Made by a program: the position numbers and the translations under genes. DNA of 64,000 bases from Achromobacter piechaudii NBRC 102461 (GTDB lineage: Bacteria; Pseudomonadota; Gammaproteobacteria; Burkholderiales; Burkholderiaceae_B). The DNA is taken from positions 296,195 through 360,194 of the forward strand of contig NZ_BCTK01000008.1 in the NCBI RefSeq assembly GCF_001571245.1. The letters are read 5' to 3'. The notes under the pieces are model-generated. The model was not told where the DNA came from and did not search any database. It worked only from the letters and a program-made list of their open reading frames with translations. This document shows, in pieces, positions 8,852 through 18,521 of the stretch; positions within the stretch are counted from its first letter, which is position 1, and each line of letters starts with the position of its first letter.

Positions 8852-11560
8852 TCAGGCGTATTGCGGGTTGGCTTTGTTCGGATTGATGCCGTACTTCTTG
8901 ATGGCCTCGGCCACCTTCGCAACCGGCACCTTGCCTTCGTCGGCCAACGCGCGCAGCGCGGCGACCACGACGAAGTGGCGATCCACTTCGAAGTGCTCGC
9001 GCAGCTTGGAGCGGAAATCCGAGCGGCCGAAACCGTCGGTGCCCAGCACCTTGTATTCGCGGCCCTTGGGCACGAACGGGCGGATCTGGTCGGCGAACAG
9101 CTTCATGTAGTCGGTCGATGCGATGATCGGGCCTTCCGTCTTGGCCAACTGCTCGGTGACGTAAGCCACCTGCGGCTTCTTTTCGTCGGGGTGCAGCATG
9201 TTGTGGCGTTCGACGTCCAGGCCGTTGCGGCGCAGTTCGGTGAAGCTGGTGACGCTCCACAGATCCGAGGCCACGCCCCAATCGGCTTCCAGCAGTTCCT
9301 GCGCCGCCATGACTTCGCGCAGGATCGTGCCCGAGCCCATCAGCTGCACGCGGTTCTTGCCCTTGCCGTGCGACTTGAGCTTGTACATGCCCTTGATGAT
9401 GCCTTCCTCGTCGCCCTGGGTCAGACCGGGCTGCGGGTAGTTTTCATTCATCACCGTCAGGTAGTAATAGACGTTTTCCTGGTCTTCCACCATGCGCTTC
9501 AAGCCATGCTGGATGATCACGGCCAGCTCATGGCCGAACGTCGGGTCATAGGACACGCAGTTCGGGATGGTCGAGGCCAGGATGTGGCTGTGGCCGTCTT
9601 CGTGCTGCAAGCCTTCGCCGTTCAGCGTCGTGCGTCCGGCGGTGCCGCCGAGCAGGAAGCCACGGGCCTGCATGTCGCCCGCTGCCCAGGCCAGATCGCC
9701 AATGCGCTGGAACCCGAACATCGAGTAGTAGATGAAGAACGGGATCATGATGCGGTTGTTCGAGGAGTACGACGTGGCCGCCGCGATCCACGAGCTCATT
9801 GCGCCCGCTTCGTTGATGCCTTCCTGCAGCAGTTGGCCGTCGGCCGACTCCTTGTAGTACATCACCTGGTCCTTATCGACCGGGGTGTACTTCTGGCCTT
9901 CCGGCGCATAGATGCCGATCTGGCGGAACAGGCCTTCCATACCGAAGGTACGCGATTCGTCGGCCAGGATCGGCACGACGCGCGGGCCCAGATCCTTGTC
10001 GCGCAGCACCTGGTTCAGGATGCGCACGAAGGCTTGGGTGGTGGAAATTTCACGGCCTTCGGCGGTGGGTTCCAGCACGGCCTTGAAGGCGTCCAGCGCG
10101 GGGGCCTTCAGCTTCTCGTCGGCCTTGGCGCGACGGCGCGGCAGATAGCCGCCCAGCGCGGCGCGGCGCTCGTGCAGGTACTTCATTTCCGGCGAATCTT
10201 CGGCCGGCTTGAAGTACGGCAGGCTTTCCAGCTGGTCGTCCGGAATCGGGATGCCGAAGCGATCGCGGAATTCGCGGATGGATTCCAGTTCCAGCTTCTT
10301 TTGCTGGTGGGTCGGGTTCTTGGCCTGGCCCACGTGGCCCATGCCGTAGCCCTTGATGGTCTTGGCCAGGATGACGGTGGGTTGGCCGGTGTGGCTGGTG
10401 GCGGCGTCGAACGCAGCGTACACCTTGTGCGGATCGTGGCCGCCACGGTTCAGGCGCCAGATGTCTTCGTCGCTCATGCGCGAGACGGCTTCCAGCAGCT
10501 TGGGGTGCTTGCCAAAGAAATGTTCACGGACGAACTTGCCGTCGTTGGCCTTGTACGCCTGGTACTCGCCGTCAACGGTGTCTTCCATGATCTGGCGCAG
10601 GATGCCTTCCTTGTCGTGCGCAAGCAGCGGATCCCAGTAACCGCCCCAGATCAGCTTGATGACGTTCCAGCCCGAACCACGGAAGTCGCCTTCCAGTTCC
10701 TGGATGATCTTGCCGTTGCCGCGCACCGGACCGTCCAGGCGTTGCAGGTTGCAGTTCACCACGAAGATCAGGTTGTCGAGCTTTTCACGCGCCGCCAGGG
10801 CGATGGCGCCCAGCGATTCCGGTTCGTCCATTTCGCCGTCGCCGCAGAACACCCAGACCTTGCGCTTGCTGGTGTCGGCGATGCCGCGGGCGTGCAGGTA
10901 CTTCAGGAAGCGGGCTTGATAGATGGCCATCAGCGGGCCCAGGCCCATCGACACCGTCGGGAATTGCCAGAAATCCGGCATCAGCTTCGGGTGGGGATAG
11001 GAGGACAGGCCCTTGCCGTCCACTTCCTGGCGGAAGTGGTTCAGCTGGTCTTCGGTCAGGCGGCCTTCAAGATAGGCGCGGCCGTACATACCGGGCGAGG
11101 TGTGACCCTGGAAGTAGACCAGGTCGCCGCCGTGGTTTTCGTCTTCGGCGTGCCAGAAGTGATTCTGGCCGCAGCCGATCATGGTGGCCAGCGAGGCGAA
11201 CGACGCGATGTGGCCGCCCAGGTCGCCGCCGTCCGGCGGGTTGTGCTTGTTGGCCTTGACGACCATGGCCATGGCGTTCCAGCGCACGTACGAGCGGATA
11301 CGCGTTTCCAGTTCCAGGTTGCCCGGATGCGCCGGCTCCAGGCCGGGAGGAATCGTGTTGACGTAAGCGGTATTCGGCGAGAACGGGATGTGGGCGCCGG
11401 AGCGACGGGCTTCGTCGATCAGGCGTTCCAGCAGGTAGTGCGCGCGCTGCGGCCCTTCGCGATCAAGGACTGCCGCCAGGGCTTCGAGCCACTCCTGGGT
11501 TTCAAGGGTGTCTTCGTCGTTGGCAGCCTGCGGGGCGCCAGCCTGGGCGAAAGAGGACAT
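8852..11560 (-). CDS. aceE: pyruvate dehydrogenase E1, homodimeric type
   Basis: A 902-residue thiamine-diphosphate enzyme that decarboxylates pyruvate and acetylates E2. The TPP motif runs from GDG (240-242) to NCN (269-271), with GEMDEPESLGAIALA between. HNPPDGGDLGGHIASFAS and LGGTAGRTTLNGEGLQH are also typical of AceE. The length is normal. The ATG chosen has a good AGGAGA ribosome site 7 bases upstream. An in-frame codon 17 codons earlier lacks one and lies in the leader. It is the first gene of the aceE-aceF-lpdA operon, divergent from a two-component system. Confidence 0.97.
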   Translation of the reverse strand: MSSFAQAGAPQAANDEDTLETQEWLEALAAVLDREGPQRAHYLLERLIDEARRSGAHIPFSPNTAYVNTIPPGLEPAHPGNLELETRIRSYVRWNAMAMVVKANKHNPPDGGDLGGHIASFASLATMIGCGQNHFWHAEDENHGGDLVYFQGHTSPGMYGRAYLEGRLTEDQLNHFRQEVDGKGLSSYPHPKLMPDFWQFPTVSMGLGPLMAIYQARFLKYLHARGIADTSKRKVWVFCGDGEMDEPESLGAIALAAREKLDNLIFVVNCNLQRLDGPVRGNGKIIQELEGDFRGSGWNVIKLIWGGYWDPLLAHDKEGILRQIMEDTVDGEYQAYKANDGKFVREHFFGKHPKLLEAVSRMSDEDIWRLNRGGHDPHKVYAAFDAATSHTGQPTVILAKTIKGYGMGHVGQAKNPTHQQKKLELESIREFRDRFGIPIPDDQLESLPYFKPAEDSPEMKYLHERRAALGGYLPRRRAKADEKLKAPALDAFKAVLEPTAEGREISTTQAFVRILNQVLRDKDLGPRVVPILADESRTFGMEGLFRQIGIYAPEGQKYTPVDKDQVMYYKESADGQLLQEGINEAGAMSSWIAAATSYSSNNRIMIPFFIYYSMFGFQRIGDLAWAAGDMQARGFLLGGTAGRTTLNGEGLQHEDGHSHILASTIPNCVSYDPTFGHELAVIIQHGLKRMVEDQENVYYYLTVMNENYPQPGLTQGDEEGIIKGMYKLKSHGKGKNRVQLMGSGTILREVMAAQELLEADWGVASDLWSVTSFTELRRNGLDVERHNMLHPDEKKPQVAYVTEQLAKTEGPIIASTDYMKLFADQIRPFVPKGREYKVLGTDGFGRSDFRSKLREHFEVDRHFVVVAALRALADEGKVPVAKVAEAIKKYGINPNKANPQYA

Positions 11561-11626
11561 CGTGTGTCTCCTGTTGGGGTTCGTCGTGACCACACCCGCT
11601 TGATTGTTCAACTCGCGGACTCTGCA

Positions 11627-11655
11627 TGGTAGCCGGGATCATCCGGGCTACCATG
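11627..11655. promoter_or_regulatory. 9-bp inverted repeat in the aceE leader
   Basis: ATGGTAGCC and GGCTACCAT are perfect 9-bp arms separated by 11 bases, 67-95 bases upstream of the aceE start codon and downstream of the predicted promoter. It could be an operator or a leader hairpin. No known consensus was matched. Confidence 0.5.
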
Positions 11656-11717
11656 ACAGGCATGGGTCGGGGTGTTTTTCTAGAGACCTGCTTTGGGTCG
11701 GTTCCCTATCAGCCGGC

Positions 11718-11747
11718 ATTCTAAGAAAGAAGATTAACCGGTCGCAA
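11718..11747 (-). promoter_or_regulatory. predicted sigma70-type promoter of aceE-aceF-lpdA
   Basis: On the minus strand TTGCGA (4/6 to the -35 consensus) is followed after 18 bases by TAGAAT (5/6 to the -10 consensus). Transcription would begin near 11711, giving a leader of about 150 bases. This is a visual match only. Confidence 0.5.
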
Positions 11748-11760
11748 GCAAAATTTCATG

Positions 11761-11800
11761 TTGCGGTACGGCATTTCATAATGCGAAATATTGACCGCAA
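11761..11800. promoter_or_regulatory. 40-base nested dyad upstream of the aceE promoter
   Basis: Outer arms TTGCGGT and ACCGCAA are separated by 26 bases. Inner arms ATTTC and GAAAT share nearly the same centre (about 11781), and a further GCATT-TCAT-AATGC palindrome lies inside. The element sits 13 bases upstream of the predicted aceE -35 box, a usual place for an activator. The adjacent FixJ-type regulator is a possible ligand, by position only. Confidence 0.5.
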
Positions 11801-11981
11801 GCTGAATACCGTGTTCGATCCTCGCCGCTAGTGTTATTAATGGCAAAAACAGCACCCACCCGCCAGCGAGTCCCGCCCGCCGCGCTGGGAATTTTTCACC
11901 TTACGCCAAAAGCATGGCCTGATTCCCGGCATTTCCCGGCCAACACGCACTAAAATGCGCGGTCTATCTGGCCCGAATTCC

Positions 11982-13736
11982 ATGTCCAGCGCGCCCAAGT
12001 CCAATATTCCTACGCCGTTCCACGATCACGCCCGCACCCGCCGCCGCGGCGTGTATTGGGTCACGCCCGCGATGGTGCTGATCCTGTACATCTGTGTGAT
12101 GGGGGTGTTCTTCTGGCTGCAACGCATTCATGACGATAGCGTCATGTTTGTGACGATCGACCAGGAAATGCGTCAGCAACGCCTGATATGGGTGGTGCTT
12201 GCCCTGTCCTGCGTGATCGTCATCAGCCTGTTGATGCTGTGGCGCTATACGCGCTTTCGCTCCACCGCCGAAGCCGCACTGATCGCCGAAACCGGTTTTC
12301 GCCGCGCCATGGAAAACTCCATGTCCACGGGCATGCGCGTGCTGGATATGGAAGGCCGCATCGCCTACGTGAACCCGGCGTTCTGCCGCATGATCGGCTG
12401 GAACGAGGCCGACCTCATCGGCCGCAGCCCGCCCTTCCCCTATTGGGTGCCCGGCCGCCATGAACAGCACCAGCACACGCTGGACGTGCTGATGTCGGGC
12501 AAGACGCCCAGCAGCGGCCTGGAAGTCGAAGCGCAACGCCGCGATGGTTCGCGTTTCACCGCGCGCATGTACGTGTCGCCGCTGCTGGACCCGAACGGCA
12601 ACCAGATCGGGTGGATGACCTCCATGACCGACATCACCGAACCCAAGCGCATCCGCGAAGCGCTGACGGCCGCGCACGAACGTTTCATGACGGTGCTGGA
12701 AGGCCTGGACGACGCCATTTCGGTCACGGCCGATACGCACGACGGGCTGGAACTGCTGTTCGCCAACCGCACCTACCGCCGCGTGTTCGGCGCGCAGACG
12801 GGCGGCCACGACGAATTGCTGGCCGGCCGCCGTGGCCGCTTCACCGACGAATCCGTGGAAGTGTTCGCCCCGTCAGTGCAGCGCTGGTTTGAAGTGCACC
12901 ACCGCATGCTGGCCTGGACCGACGGTCGCCGCGTGCGCATGCAGGTGGCGCGCGACATCACCGAACGCCGTGGGCACGAGGAAGCGTCCCGCGTGCAGCA
13001 GGAAAAGATCCAGCTGACCAGCCGCCTGACCACGATGGGCGAAATGGCCTCGTCGCTGGCGCACGAACTGAACCAGCCGCTGACCGCCATCGCCAACTAC
13101 AGCATGGGCGCCGTCGCCCTGGTCAAGGCCGGCCACACCAGCCCGAACATGCTCCTGCCCGCGCTGGAAAAGGCCGCTTCGCAGGCCGAGCGCGCCGGCA
13201 AGATCATCAGCCGCATCCGCGAATTCGTGAAGCGCAGCGAGCCGCGCCGCCAGCGCGTGGCCATCGGCCGCATCGTCGACAACGCCATCGGCTTTGCCGA
13301 AATCGACGCGCGCAAGCGCCGCATCCGCATCGACAGCTTCGTGCCCTCGAACGCGCCCGATGTACTGGCCGACCCGATCCTGATCGAACAGGTGCTGTTG
13401 AACCTGCTCAAGAACGGGCTGGAAGCCATGGAGAACAGCGAATCGGACGAATTGAAGGTGGCCGTGATCCTGCACGAGCAGCACATCGAAGTGGCCGTGG
13501 TCGACCGCGGCCATGGCCTGGCCGAACCCGAACGCCTGTTCGAACCCTTCTTCAGCACCAAGACCCAGGGCCTGGGCATGGGGCTGAACATCTGCCGTAC
13601 CATTATCGAGTCGCACCACGGCCGCCTCTGGGCGGACCCCAACCCCGCTGGCGGGACTATTTTCCGCTTTACCCTGCCCTGCGCTGCGTCCCAGCCGCAG
13701 GCCCAGAATGATCAGTCCGAGGAGTTGCACGCATGA
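11982..13736 (+). CDS. PAS-domain sensor histidine kinase (FixL/DctB-like)
   Basis: A 584-residue membrane kinase. Two predicted membrane helices (about 27-47 and 68-88) bracket only about 20 periplasmic residues. The signal is therefore probably sensed in the membrane or by the cytoplasmic PAS domains (about 103-222 and 232-330). The H-box is SSLAHELNQPLTAIANYS with His361. The ATPase domain has an N-box (LLNLLKNGLEAM), DRGHGL, FEPFFSTK and GLGMGLNICRTI. The ATG giving MSSAPKSN is preferred over one nine codons upstream. It overlaps the response regulator gene by ATGA. Being divergent from aceE, it may respond to redox or pyruvate status, which is inference. Confidence 0.9.
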   Translation: MSSAPKSNIPTPFHDHARTRRRGVYWVTPAMVLILYICVMGVFFWLQRIHDDSVMFVTIDQEMRQQRLIWVVLALSCVIVISLLMLWRYTRFRSTAEAALIAETGFRRAMENSMSTGMRVLDMEGRIAYVNPAFCRMIGWNEADLIGRSPPFPYWVPGRHEQHQHTLDVLMSGKTPSSGLEVEAQRRDGSRFTARMYVSPLLDPNGNQIGWMTSMTDITEPKRIREALTAAHERFMTVLEGLDDAISVTADTHDGLELLFANRTYRRVFGAQTGGHDELLAGRRGRFTDESVEVFAPSVQRWFEVHHRMLAWTDGRRVRMQVARDITERRGHEEASRVQQEKIQLTSRLTTMGEMASSLAHELNQPLTAIANYSMGAVALVKAGHTSPNMLLPALEKAASQAERAGKIISRIREFVKRSEPRRQRVAIGRIVDNAIGFAEIDARKRRIRIDSFVPSNAPDVLADPILIEQVLLNLLKNGLEAMENSESDELKVAVILHEQHIEVAVVDRGHGLAEPERLFEPFFSTKTQGLGMGLNICRTIIESHHGRLWADPNPAGGTIFRFTLPCAASQPQAQNDQSEELHA

Positions 13737-14359
13737 ACACGCCCCACCTGTCGAGCACGGTATTCATTGTTGACGACGACGAAGCGGTCCGCGATTCGCT
13801 GCGCTGGCTGTTGGAAGCCAATGGCTATCGCGTTCGCGCCTATGCCAGCGGCGAATCCTTCCTGGAAGACTACGACGCCAGCCAGATCGGCGTGCTGATC
13901 GCCGACGTGCGCATGCCCGGCATGAGTGGCCTGGAACTCCAGGAGCAGCTGATCGCCCGCAACGCACCGCTGCCCATCGTATTCATCACCGGCCACGGCG
14001 ACGTGCCGATGGCGGTATCCACGATGAAAAAGGGCGCGGTCGATTTCCTGGAAAAGCCCTTCAACGAATCGGACCTGCGCGAGATCGTCGCGCGCATGCT
14101 GGAGCAGGCCACGCAACGCGTGTCCAAGCACCAGGCCCAGAAGGATCACGAAGCCATGCTGGCGCGCCTGACCGCGCGCGAGCAGCAGGTGCTGGAGCGC
14201 ATCGTCGCCGGCCGCTTGAACAAGCAGATCGCCGACGACCTGGGCATCAGCATCAAGACCGTCGAGGCGCACCGCGCCAACATTATGGAAAAACTGGAAG
14301 TGACTACCGTTGCTGATTTGATGAAAGTGGCCTTGGCCAAACCCGAGGCGCATGCATGA
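13733..14359 (+). CDS. FixJ-family response regulator
   Basis: A 208-residue regulator. The receiver domain carries the acidic pocket in [13 protein letters not shown] (13-16), the phospho-acceptor Asp58 in [12 protein letters not shown] and the conserved Lys of FLEKPFNE. The output is a LuxR-type helix-turn-helix (about 146-205) with [15 protein letters not shown] and [16 protein letters not shown]. It is the natural partner of the kinase it overlaps. Its stop overlaps the folD start, so folD is co-transcribed with the two-component system. Confidence 0.93.
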   Translation: MNTPHLSSTVFIVDDDEAVRDSLRWLLEANGYRVRAYASGESFLEDYDASQIGVLIADVRMPGMSGLELQEQLIARNAPLPIVFITGHGDVPMAVSTMKKGAVDFLEKPFNESDLREIVARMLEQATQRVSKHQAQKDHEAMLARLTAREQQVLERIVAGRLNKQIADDLGISIKTVEAHRANIMEKLEVTTVADLMKVALAKPEAHA

Positions 14360-15207
14360 CCGCAAGAATTATTGACGGCGCGGCTCTGTCGCTGCGCATT
14401 CGTGAAGAAGTCGCCCAGCGCGTCGCCGCCCTGGCGGCCAAGGGCACGCGCCCCGGCCTTGCCGTGGTGCTCGTGGGCGCGGACCCCGCCTCCCAGGTGT
14501 ATGTGCGCAACAAGGTTGCCGCCTGCGAAAAAGCCGGCCTGCATTCCGTCAAGGAACAGTACCCGGCCGAGATGACCGAGGCCGAATTGCTGGCCCGCAT
14601 CGCCGTCCTGAATCAGGACCCGACCATCCACGGCATCCTGGTGCAGCTGCCGCTGCCCAAGCACATGGATTCGCACAAGGTCATCGAAGCCATCGCCGCC
14701 GAGAAGGACGTGGACGGCTTCCATATCAGCAACGCCGGCCTGCTCATGACGGGCCAGCCGCTGTTCCGCCCCTGCACGCCCTACGGCGTGATGAAGATGC
14801 TGGAATCGGAAGGCGTGACGCTGCGCGGCGCTGAAGCCGTGATCGTGGGCGCCAGCAACATCGTCGGCAAGCCGATGGCCATGTTGCTGCTGCAAGCGGG
14901 CGCCACCATCACCATCTGCAATTCCAAGACGCGCGACCTGGCGGCCCAGACCCGCCGCGCAGACGTCCTGGTGGTCGCCACCGGCAAGCCCGGCATGATC
15001 GACGGTTCGATGATCAAGCCCGGCGCCGTCGTCATCGACGTGGGCATCAACCGCGGCGAAGACGGCAAGCTGTGCGGCGACGTGGACTTCGCCTCCGCCA
15101 AGGAAGTGGCCGGCGCCATCACGCCCGTGCCCGGCGGCGTGGGCCCCATGACCATCGCCATGTTGCTGGTCAACACGGTCGAAGCCGCGGAACGCGCCGC
15201 AGGCTGA
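14356..15207 (+). CDS. folD: bifunctional methylenetetrahydrofolate dehydrogenase/cyclohydrolase
   Basis: A 283-residue cytosolic enzyme that interconverts methylene-, methenyl- and 10-formyl-tetrahydrofolate with NADP+. It shows the family signatures [14 protein letters not shown] (Tyr/Lys active site), GILVQLPLP, the DVDGFH segment, the [18 protein letters not shown] dinucleotide-binding loop and the C-terminal [13 protein letters not shown]. The length is typical. It is translationally coupled to the response regulator and followed by a strong hairpin. Confidence 0.97.
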   Translation: MTARIIDGAALSLRIREEVAQRVAALAAKGTRPGLAVVLVGADPASQVYVRNKVAACEKAGLHSVKEQYPAEMTEAELLARIAVLNQDPTIHGILVQLPLPKHMDSHKVIEAIAAEKDVDGFHISNAGLLMTGQPLFRPCTPYGVMKMLESEGVTLRGAEAVIVGASNIVGKPMAMLLLQAGATITICNSKTRDLAAQTRRADVLVVATGKPGMIDGSMIKPGAVVIDVGINRGEDGKLCGDVDFASAKEVAGAITPVPGGVGPMTIAMLLVNTVEAAERAAG

Positions 15208-15243
15208 CGCGCTGCGGGGCCGCGCGCCCCGAGAACGGCCAAC

Positions 15244-15280
15244 AAGGGCAATGCGCCGCTCCCGGCGGCGCGTTGCCCTT
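15244..15280 (+). terminator. strong hairpin after folD
   Basis: A 16-bp stem with one T-G wobble (arms at 15244-15259 and 15265-15280) around a 5-base loop, 37 bases after the folD stop. No T-tract follows, so it is either a weak intrinsic terminator or a 3'-end stabiliser. Confidence 0.6.
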
Positions 15281-15398
15281 GCCGCATGCGGGCTTGACTG
15301 CCCCTTGCTTTCGGGGGGATCGTCCCTATCTGATCCCTATGTCTTTCGCGGCGTCGCTGTCCTGGCCCGCCCCCGCCCCAACACACCCCGGTAACACC

Positions 15399-17465
15399 AT
15401 GACCCAGAACCCCCTGCTTGCCCCCGTTTCCGATCTGGTCGACTACGCGGCCGTCAAGCCCGAGCACATCGTGCCGGCCGTGGAAGAACTGCTGGGCATC
15501 GCCCGCAAGGCGGTCGACCACGCCGCCGACGCCGCGCTGGCGCCCACCTGGGAAGCCGTGGTGGAACCGCTGGACACCGCCTCCGAACGCCTGTGGCGCG
15601 CATGGTCGGTCGCCGGGCACCTGAACGCCGTCGTCAACACGCCCGAATTGCGCGAAGCCTACAACGCCGCGCTGCCGCTCATCACCGAATTTTCCACCTG
15701 GGTCGGGTTGCACGAAGGTCTGTACCAGCAGTACCAGCGCCTGGCCGCCGCCCCCGACTTTGCCTCGTGGTCGCCCGTGCGCCGCCGCATCGTCGAGATG
15801 GCGCTGCGCGACTTCCGCTTGAGCGGCGTCGAACTGCAAGGCGCCGACCGCGAGCGCTATGCCCAGATCTCCGACCGCGAAGCGCAGGCATCGCAGAAGT
15901 TTTCCGAAAACGTGCTGGACGCCATCGATGCCTGGTCCTTGCTGGTGGACGATGAAGCGCGCCTTGCCGGCATCCCCGCCGACGTGCTGTCCGCCGCCCG
16001 CGCCGCCGCCGAAGAAGACGGCAAGGCAGGCTGGAAGCTGACGCTGAAAATGCCCTGCTACCTGCCCGTCATGCAGTACGCGCAAGACCGTTCGCTGCGC
16101 GAAGCGCTGTACCGGGGCTACGGCACCGTCGCCTCGGAACAGGGCGACGCCAAGTTCGACAACTCCGGGCTCATCGAAGAACTGCTGTCGCTGCGCGCCG
16201 AAGAATCCGGCCTGCTCGGCCTGGGCACTTACGCCTCGCTGCGCTTGCAGACCCGCATGGCCCGCGACGCCAGCGAAGTCACCGTCTTCCTGCGTGACCT
16301 GGCCGCCCGCGCCAAGCCCTTCGCGCAGCGCGACCTGGCTGAACTCACCGCCTACGCCACGGGCGAATTGGGCCTGACCGAGCTGCAACCCTGGGACGTT
16401 GCCTACGCTTCCGAGCGCCTGCGCGAATCGCGCTACGCCTATTCCGAAGACGAAGTGAAGCAGTACTTCACCGAACCGCGCGTGCTGGCGGGCCTGTTCG
16501 ACGTCATCGAAAAGCTGTTCGACGTGCGCCTGACCGAAACCCCTGTTTCCACCTGGCACAGCGATGCGCGCGGCGTACGCGTCGAGCGCCCGGACGGCGG
16601 CTTGATCGGCTACCTCTACCTGGACCTGTACGCCCGCTCGGGCAAGCAAAGCGGCGCCTGGGTCGATAGCGAACGCGCCCGCCGCGTCGTCGCCGGCCAC
16701 GTGCAGACGCCGGTGGTCTACCTGACCTGCAACTTCTCGCGCCCCAATGGCGATCGCGCCGCCGTGCTCACGCATGACGACGTCATCACCCTGTTCCATG
16801 AAACCGGCCATGCGCTGCACGCGCTGCTGTCCGAAGTGGACGAGCCTGGCGCGGCCGCGTTTGCCAGCGTCGAGTGGGACGCCATCGAATTGCCGTCGCA
16901 GTTCATGGAGAACTTCTGCTGGGAATGGGCGGTGGTGCAAAAGCTGTCGGCGCATGTGGACACCGGCGAACCGCTGCCGCGCGCGCTCTACGACCGCCTG
17001 GTCGCCGCGCGCAATTTCCAGAGCGGCATGCAGGCCGTGCGCCAGATCGAATTCGCGCTGTTCGACATGCTGATGCACGACCGCGCCAAGGGTGCGTCCA
17101 TCACCGAAGTGCTAGCGCTGTTGCAGGAAGTGCGCCAGGAAGTGGCCGTGCTGTTCCCGCCGTCGTGGCACCGCCTGCCGCACGCGTTCTCGCATCTGTT
17201 CGCGGGCGGATACGGCGCGGGCTACTACAGCTACAAGTGGGCGGAAGTGTTGTCCGCCGACGCGTATGAAGCCTTCGAGGAAGCCGCCGCCAAACAGCCG
17301 GACAACGCGCTGGGCACGCTGGATGCCGAAACCGGCGCGCGTTTCCGCCGCGAAGTGCTGGCGGTGGGTGGTTCGCGGCCGGCGGCGGAATCGTTTGCCG
17401 CCTTCCGTGGCCGCGCGCCCCGCATCGACGCCCTGCTGCGCCATAGCGGCATGAGCGGCAACTGA
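15399..17465 (+). CDS. prlC: M3-family oligopeptidase A-like metallopeptidase
   Basis: A 688-residue cytosolic zinc peptidase that cleaves short peptides, including signal-peptide fragments in E. coli. The zinc motif HETGH is at 467-471, with the third ligand downstream in WDAIELPSQFMENF. The C-terminal PSWHRLPHAFSHLFAGGYGAGYYSY block is the M3 substrate-binding Tyr/His region. Its length fits OpdA/PrlC (about 680). The start ATGACCCAGAACCC follows a non-coding stretch. An in-frame extension upstream would run through folD and is rejected. Confidence 0.93.
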   Translation: MTQNPLLAPVSDLVDYAAVKPEHIVPAVEELLGIARKAVDHAADAALAPTWEAVVEPLDTASERLWRAWSVAGHLNAVVNTPELREAYNAALPLITEFSTWVGLHEGLYQQYQRLAAAPDFASWSPVRRRIVEMALRDFRLSGVELQGADRERYAQISDREAQASQKFSENVLDAIDAWSLLVDDEARLAGIPADVLSAARAAAEEDGKAGWKLTLKMPCYLPVMQYAQDRSLREALYRGYGTVASEQGDAKFDNSGLIEELLSLRAEESGLLGLGTYASLRLQTRMARDASEVTVFLRDLAARAKPFAQRDLAELTAYATGELGLTELQPWDVAYASERLRESRYAYSEDEVKQYFTEPRVLAGLFDVIEKLFDVRLTETPVSTWHSDARGVRVERPDGGLIGYLYLDLYARSGKQSGAWVDSERARRVVAGHVQTPVVYLTCNFSRPNGDRAAVLTHDDVITLFHETGHALHALLSEVDEPGAAAFASVEWDAIELPSQFMENFCWEWAVVQKLSAHVDTGEPLPRALYDRLVAARNFQSGMQAVRQIEFALFDMLMHDRAKGASITEVLALLQEVRQEVAVLFPPSWHRLPHAFSHLFAGGYGAGYYSYKWAEVLSADAYEAFEEAAAKQPDNALGTLDAETGARFRREVLAVGGSRPAAESFAAFRGRAPRIDALLRHSGMSGN

Positions 17466-17475
17466 CTGCGCGGTT

Positions 17476-18318
17476 TTATGTCTGCGACGCCGCCGGTTCG
17501 TCCGGCCGGCGCGCCGACACCACCAGCCAGCGGCCATGCACTGACTGATCCGACCCGGCCTGCTTCCAGAAGCGCAGCACGTCGCCGTTTTCAGCGCGTT
17601 TGACCCTGCGCCGGTAATACAGGCGCGACGGCACGGCCAGCAGCCGTTCGATCAGCCGCTTGGGCTTGGGCTCTTCGACCTCGTGCAGCGTAATGTCCGT
17701 AAAGCCGTAGTGCGACAGCAGCAGGTGCAGTTGCGGAAAGCTGAACGGGAAATAGGTGATGTAGTCTTCGCCGCGCTGCCGGCCCACCATGGGGCGAAAG
17801 CCCGAATGAAACCCCCGCATCAGGAACTGCCAGCGTGAGCGCAGATACCAGGTGTTGGGTGTGGTGATGATCAGGGTTCCGCCCGGCCGCAGCGCGCGGT
17901 AAAGACTTTCCGCCAGCACGCCGGGGTTGGTCATCAGATGGATGGCTTCGCAGCACACGGCCGCGTCATAGGCGCCATCGACATTTAACGGTGTGTCCAG
18001 GTCGTGCTCGGTGACCGACCCGTAGCCCGCCTGCGCCGGGGGGAATTCCCACAGGCCCACGCCGTCCACGGCGATTTTGCGGGTGCTGGTGGCCGACAGC
18101 ATGTCGCCAAGCCAGCCGGTGCCGCAGGGCGCGTCCAGAACGCGGTCCGCATGGCGGCTGCGCAGCACCTCGACCACTACCGGGTAATACGGGAACAACG
18201 GATAACGAATTGCCGTGCCTGATGCCATATCCAATTTCAGGACCTTCCTGTAGCTGCATTGCTGACCAGGTCCTGAATATAGACCGCGCGCCCGGCCGTG
18301 GGAATGCCTTTGCGACAT
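17476..18318 (-). CDS. class I SAM-dependent methyltransferase
   Basis: A protein of about 280 residues with SAM motif I in VLDAPCGTGWLGDML and later LRPGGTLIITTPNTWYLRSR. The basic C-terminal half includes RLLAVPSRLYYRRRVKR. The substrate is unknown. It faces the oligopeptidase gene tail-to-tail with 10 bases between stops. The start chosen (MSQRHSHG) has GGGGAG upstream. A GTG six codons earlier or an ATG 30 codons later (MASGTAIRYP) are alternatives. The stretch YRKVLKLDMASGTAIRYPLFPYYP looks protein-like throughout, which favours the longer form. Confidence 0.8.
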   Translation of the reverse strand: MSQRHSHGRARGLYSGPGQQCSYRKVLKLDMASGTAIRYPLFPYYPVVVEVLRSRHADRVLDAPCGTGWLGDMLSATSTRKIAVDGVGLWEFPPAQAGYGSVTEHDLDTPLNVDGAYDAAVCCEAIHLMTNPGVLAESLYRALRPGGTLIITTPNTWYLRSRWQFLMRGFHSGFRPMVGRQRGEDYITYFPFSFPQLHLLLSHYGFTDITLHEVEEPKPKRLIERLLAVPSRLYYRRRVKRAENGDVLRFWKQAGSDQSVHGRWLVVSARRPDEPAASQT

Positions 18319-18521
18319 CTTCAACAAACTCCCCACAAAGCTTCACAAATCGGTCCAGGCAGTCCTCCGCATCGCGCCGCCCGGCCCAATGTTTGCGCCA
18401 GGACAAGAAGCCGGCATGCCTCCTGCGCCAGCCTGGCGCCCCCGTGCAGGTAGAATCAATGGGTTTGACCGGGTCTATTCCTGGACGCATTTCCTTAACT
18501 CTTTCGGCCTCTCCTGGACTC

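Larger units (their letters stand above)
11561..11981. other. intergenic control region between aceE and the sensor-kinase gene
   Basis: A 421-base divergent region with no convincing gene. It is clearly more AT-rich in its middle than the flanking genes. It holds a leader inverted repeat, a probable aceE promoter and a large dyad, each listed separately. The part from about 11830 to 11981 shows no recognisable structure, although a promoter for the sensor-kinase gene must lie there or nearby. Confidence 0.7.

Noticed and set aside
5447..11632. A 2061-codon open frame on the plus strand opposite aceE-aceF-lpdA
   Set aside because: It is a shadow of codon bias in three well-defined genes; its translation is His/Arg/Val-rich, has no domain and even crosses the intergenic gaps.
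11604..11831. Short plus-strand open frame in the aceE/kinase intergenic region
   Set aside because: No ribosome site, it overlaps the predicted promoter and dyad, and the translation is not protein-like.
14781..17078. A 765-codon minus-strand frame opposite folD and the oligopeptidase
   Set aside because: Antisense shadow; the plus-strand genes have full active-site motifs.
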